In this document: piece by piece, positions 6,022 through 6,657 of the stretch
Layout of the letters: every line of letters begins with the position of its first letter
Numbering within the stretch: the first letter of the stretch is position 1
Assembly: GCA_025450955.1 (NCBI GenBank)
Contig: JANWLJ010000299.1
Location: forward strand, 1-6,657
Length of the DNA: 6,657 nt
Reading direction: 5' to 3'
Source of the DNA: Polyangium sp. (in: bacteria)
Lineage (GTDB): Bacteria > Myxococcota_A > Polyangia > Palsa-1104
Notes under the pieces: generated by a model
The model's database searches: none
The model's input: the letters and a program-made list of their open reading frames with translations, nothing else
Told to the model about the DNA's origin: nothing
Translations under genes and position numbers: made by a program

Positions 6022-6344
6022 GATCTCGTGACCGCTTCGGCGCCGGGGATCGGCAGCTCGATGCCGACCAGATGGGCCCACTCGACCGCGGCCCAGATCA
6101 CGCCGACGAGGAGGTTCAGCGGGTCGCCGAAGAACTTCGGATCGTTGTGCTCGAACACGTAGTGGCCGATGAACTGGAGGATCCAGCCGCCGACGAACAG
6201 CCCGCCGCCGAGCAGCGGATTGAACGGCAGCATCGGCAGCGACGCCACGATCATCGGGATGCCGACCATGTGGGTCAGCTTGGTCCCGCGCTGGGTGTGG
6301 CCCGCCGCGTACTCCTCCATATATTCCTTCAGGGACTTCGCCAT
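6018..6344 (-). CDS. Mpo1-like (DUF962/YGL010w family) membrane protein
   Basis: A 108-residue protein with an ATG start at 6344. It carries the family's histidine pattern: YxxxH around H16, KLTHMVGIP with H25, and QFIGHYVFEHNDPKFF with H61 and H66, followed by GDP. Three to four hydrophobic segments (about 26-40, 43-62, 76-95) suggest a small integral membrane protein of usual family length. Yeast Mpo1 is an Fe(II)-dependent dioxygenase that shortens 2-hydroxy fatty acids by one carbon during phytosphingosine breakdown; bacterial members are less well studied, so the reaction here is inferred. It is the first gene of a likely three-gene - strand operon, and its stop overlaps the biotin carrier start by GTGA. 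There is no good ribosome binding site, and a promoter candidate would place the transcript start almost at the ATG. Confidence 0.85.
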   Translation of the reverse strand: MAKSLKEYMEEYAAGHTQRGTKLTHMVGIPMIVASLPMLPFNPLLGGGLFVGGWILQFIGHYVFEHNDPKFFGDPLNLLVGVIWAAVEWAHLVGIELPIPGAEAVTRS

Positions 6345-6351
6345 GGGCCCG

Positions 6352-6380
6352 ATCTAAGACCACTGGCTTTTGCGCGTCAA
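6352..6380 (-). promoter_or_regulatory. Possible promoter of the Mpo1-like/biotin carrier/lipoprotein operon
   Basis: Read on the - strand, TTGACG (6375-6380, 5 of 6 to the -35 consensus) is followed after 17 bp by TTAGAT (6352-6357, only 3 of 6 to the -10). Transcription would begin at about 6345, next to the ATG at 6344, giving a leaderless or nearly leaderless message. This fits the lack of a clear ribosome binding site, but the -10 match is weak. Confidence 0.3.
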
Positions 6381-6392
6381 TCTCATTAGATT
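6379..6392. promoter_or_regulatory. Small inverted repeat in the divergent intergenic region
   Basis: AATCT (6379-6383) and AGATT (6388-6392) form a perfect 5-bp inverted repeat with a 4-nt spacer. It sits between the divergently transcribed Mpo1-like and ArsA-type genes, touching the -35 candidate of the former and about 10 bases before the start codon of the latter. It could be an operator shared by both genes, but the arms are short and chance is a fair explanation. Confidence 0.25.
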
Positions 6393-6402
6393 CTGCGCGA
6401 CC

Positions 6403-6657
6403 ATGAATCAGACCGGCCTCGCCAACCTCGTCGCTGAGCGCCGGATCCTGGTGTGCGTCGGCTCGGGCGGAGTCGGCAAGACCACCACCGCCGCCTCGCT
6501 CGGGCTGGCCGGCGCGCGGGCCGGACGTCGGACCTTGGTGCTCACCATCGATCCGGCGCGGCGGCTCGCCAACGCGCTCGGGCTCGACTCGCTCGGCCAC
6601 GACGAGCAGCCGGTCCCGCCCGAGAAGGTGGCGCTCGGCGGCGCGCACGTCGCCGGC
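6403..6657 (+). CDS. ArsA-family P-loop ATPase, N-terminal part, cut by the window edge
   Basis: The first 85 residues of a protein that runs off the right edge. It opens at ATG 6403 and reads straight into a deviant Walker A motif, GSGGVGKTTTAA (residues 20-31), followed by the strand and segment LVLTIDPARRLANALG (45-60), typical of ArsA/Get3-like anion-transporting ATPases and close SIMIBI relatives. The GSGGVGKTT form and the IDPARRLA segment point to the ArsA-like ATPases common in GC-rich bacteria rather than to ParA. The partner or cargo cannot be told from this part; not all members act in arsenite transport, and no ars genes are visible. It is divergent from the Mpo1-like gene with 58 bp between starts. 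I see no strong ribosome binding site or promoter for it. The frame and family are clear; the full length is unknown. Confidence 0.85.
   Translation, partial: MNQTGLANLVAERRILVCVGSGGVGKTTTAASLGLAGARAGRRTLVLTIDPARRLANALGLDSLGHDEQPVPPEKVALGGAHVAG

Noticed and set aside
5371..6162. 263-codon + strand frame opposite the biotin carrier gene
   Set aside because: Antisense shadow, H/R/D-rich, without domain; the - strand shows the biotin motif EAMKM.
6364..6375. TGG...TTGC resembling a sigma-54 promoter before the ArsA-type gene
   Set aside because: The GG and GC elements are only 5 bp apart instead of the required 10.
6022..6648. N-terminal extension of the biotin carrier frame up to 6648
   Set aside because: It is antisense to the ArsA-type gene and out of frame with the Mpo1-like gene; both are well supported, and the GTG at 6021 makes a typical GTGA overlap.

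Overview
The window is GC-rich bacterial chromosome. Dense gene packing, PEGA-domain proteins, a CehA/McbA-type PHP hydrolase, an ArsA-type ATPase, an Mpo1-like protein and a coiled-coil lipoprotein together suggest a myxobacterial or related deltaproteobacterial lineage (Myxococcota-like). This is inferred from gene content and composition; no rRNA or other phylogenetic marker is present.

Left block, + strand (3-3183): a CehA/McbA-family metallohydrolase, cut by the left edge, is followed by two PEGA-domain proteins of the same architecture (signal peptide, unknown periplasmic domain, PEGA, basic segment, C-terminal membrane helix). The three genes are linked by two ATGA stop/start overlaps and look like one translationally coupled operon of exported or envelope proteins.

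Middle block: a membrane PAP2/Aur1-like phosphatase or phosphotransferase gene on the - strand (3167-4099) meets the second PEGA gene tail to tail with a 17-bp overlap. A 223-bp gap follows, with an unusually AT-rich patch at about 4142-4262. It carries a good sigma-70-type promoter, an 8-bp tandem repeat and a perfect 8-bp inverted repeat, all sharing a TAACAA-like core. It precedes a small ribbon-helix-helix (RHH) DNA-binding protein gene whose real start is probably 4323. This is the most interesting non-coding part of the window and looks like an autoregulated control region.

Right block, - strand (6344 down to 4500): an Mpo1-like (DUF962) membrane protein overlaps a biotin carboxyl carrier protein by GTGA, and 19 nt later comes a coiled-coil lipoprotein with an exact 35-bp internal repeat. 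These probably form one operon ending near the RHH gene. A 58-bp divergent intergenic region (6345-6402) separates them from the start of an ArsA-type P-loop ATPase that runs off the right edge.

Possible functional links (inference only): the Aur1-like enzyme and the Mpo1-like protein both belong to families known from sphingolipid and 2-hydroxy fatty acid metabolism. Mpo1-type alpha-oxidation makes odd-chain fatty acids that end as propionyl-CoA, a substrate of a biotin-dependent carboxylase. I saw no tRNA, rRNA, CRISPR array, insertion sequence or prophage gene. I did not find a clearly new multi-gene system; the RHH control region, the PEGA pair and the Mpo1/biotin-carrier coupling are the best leads.
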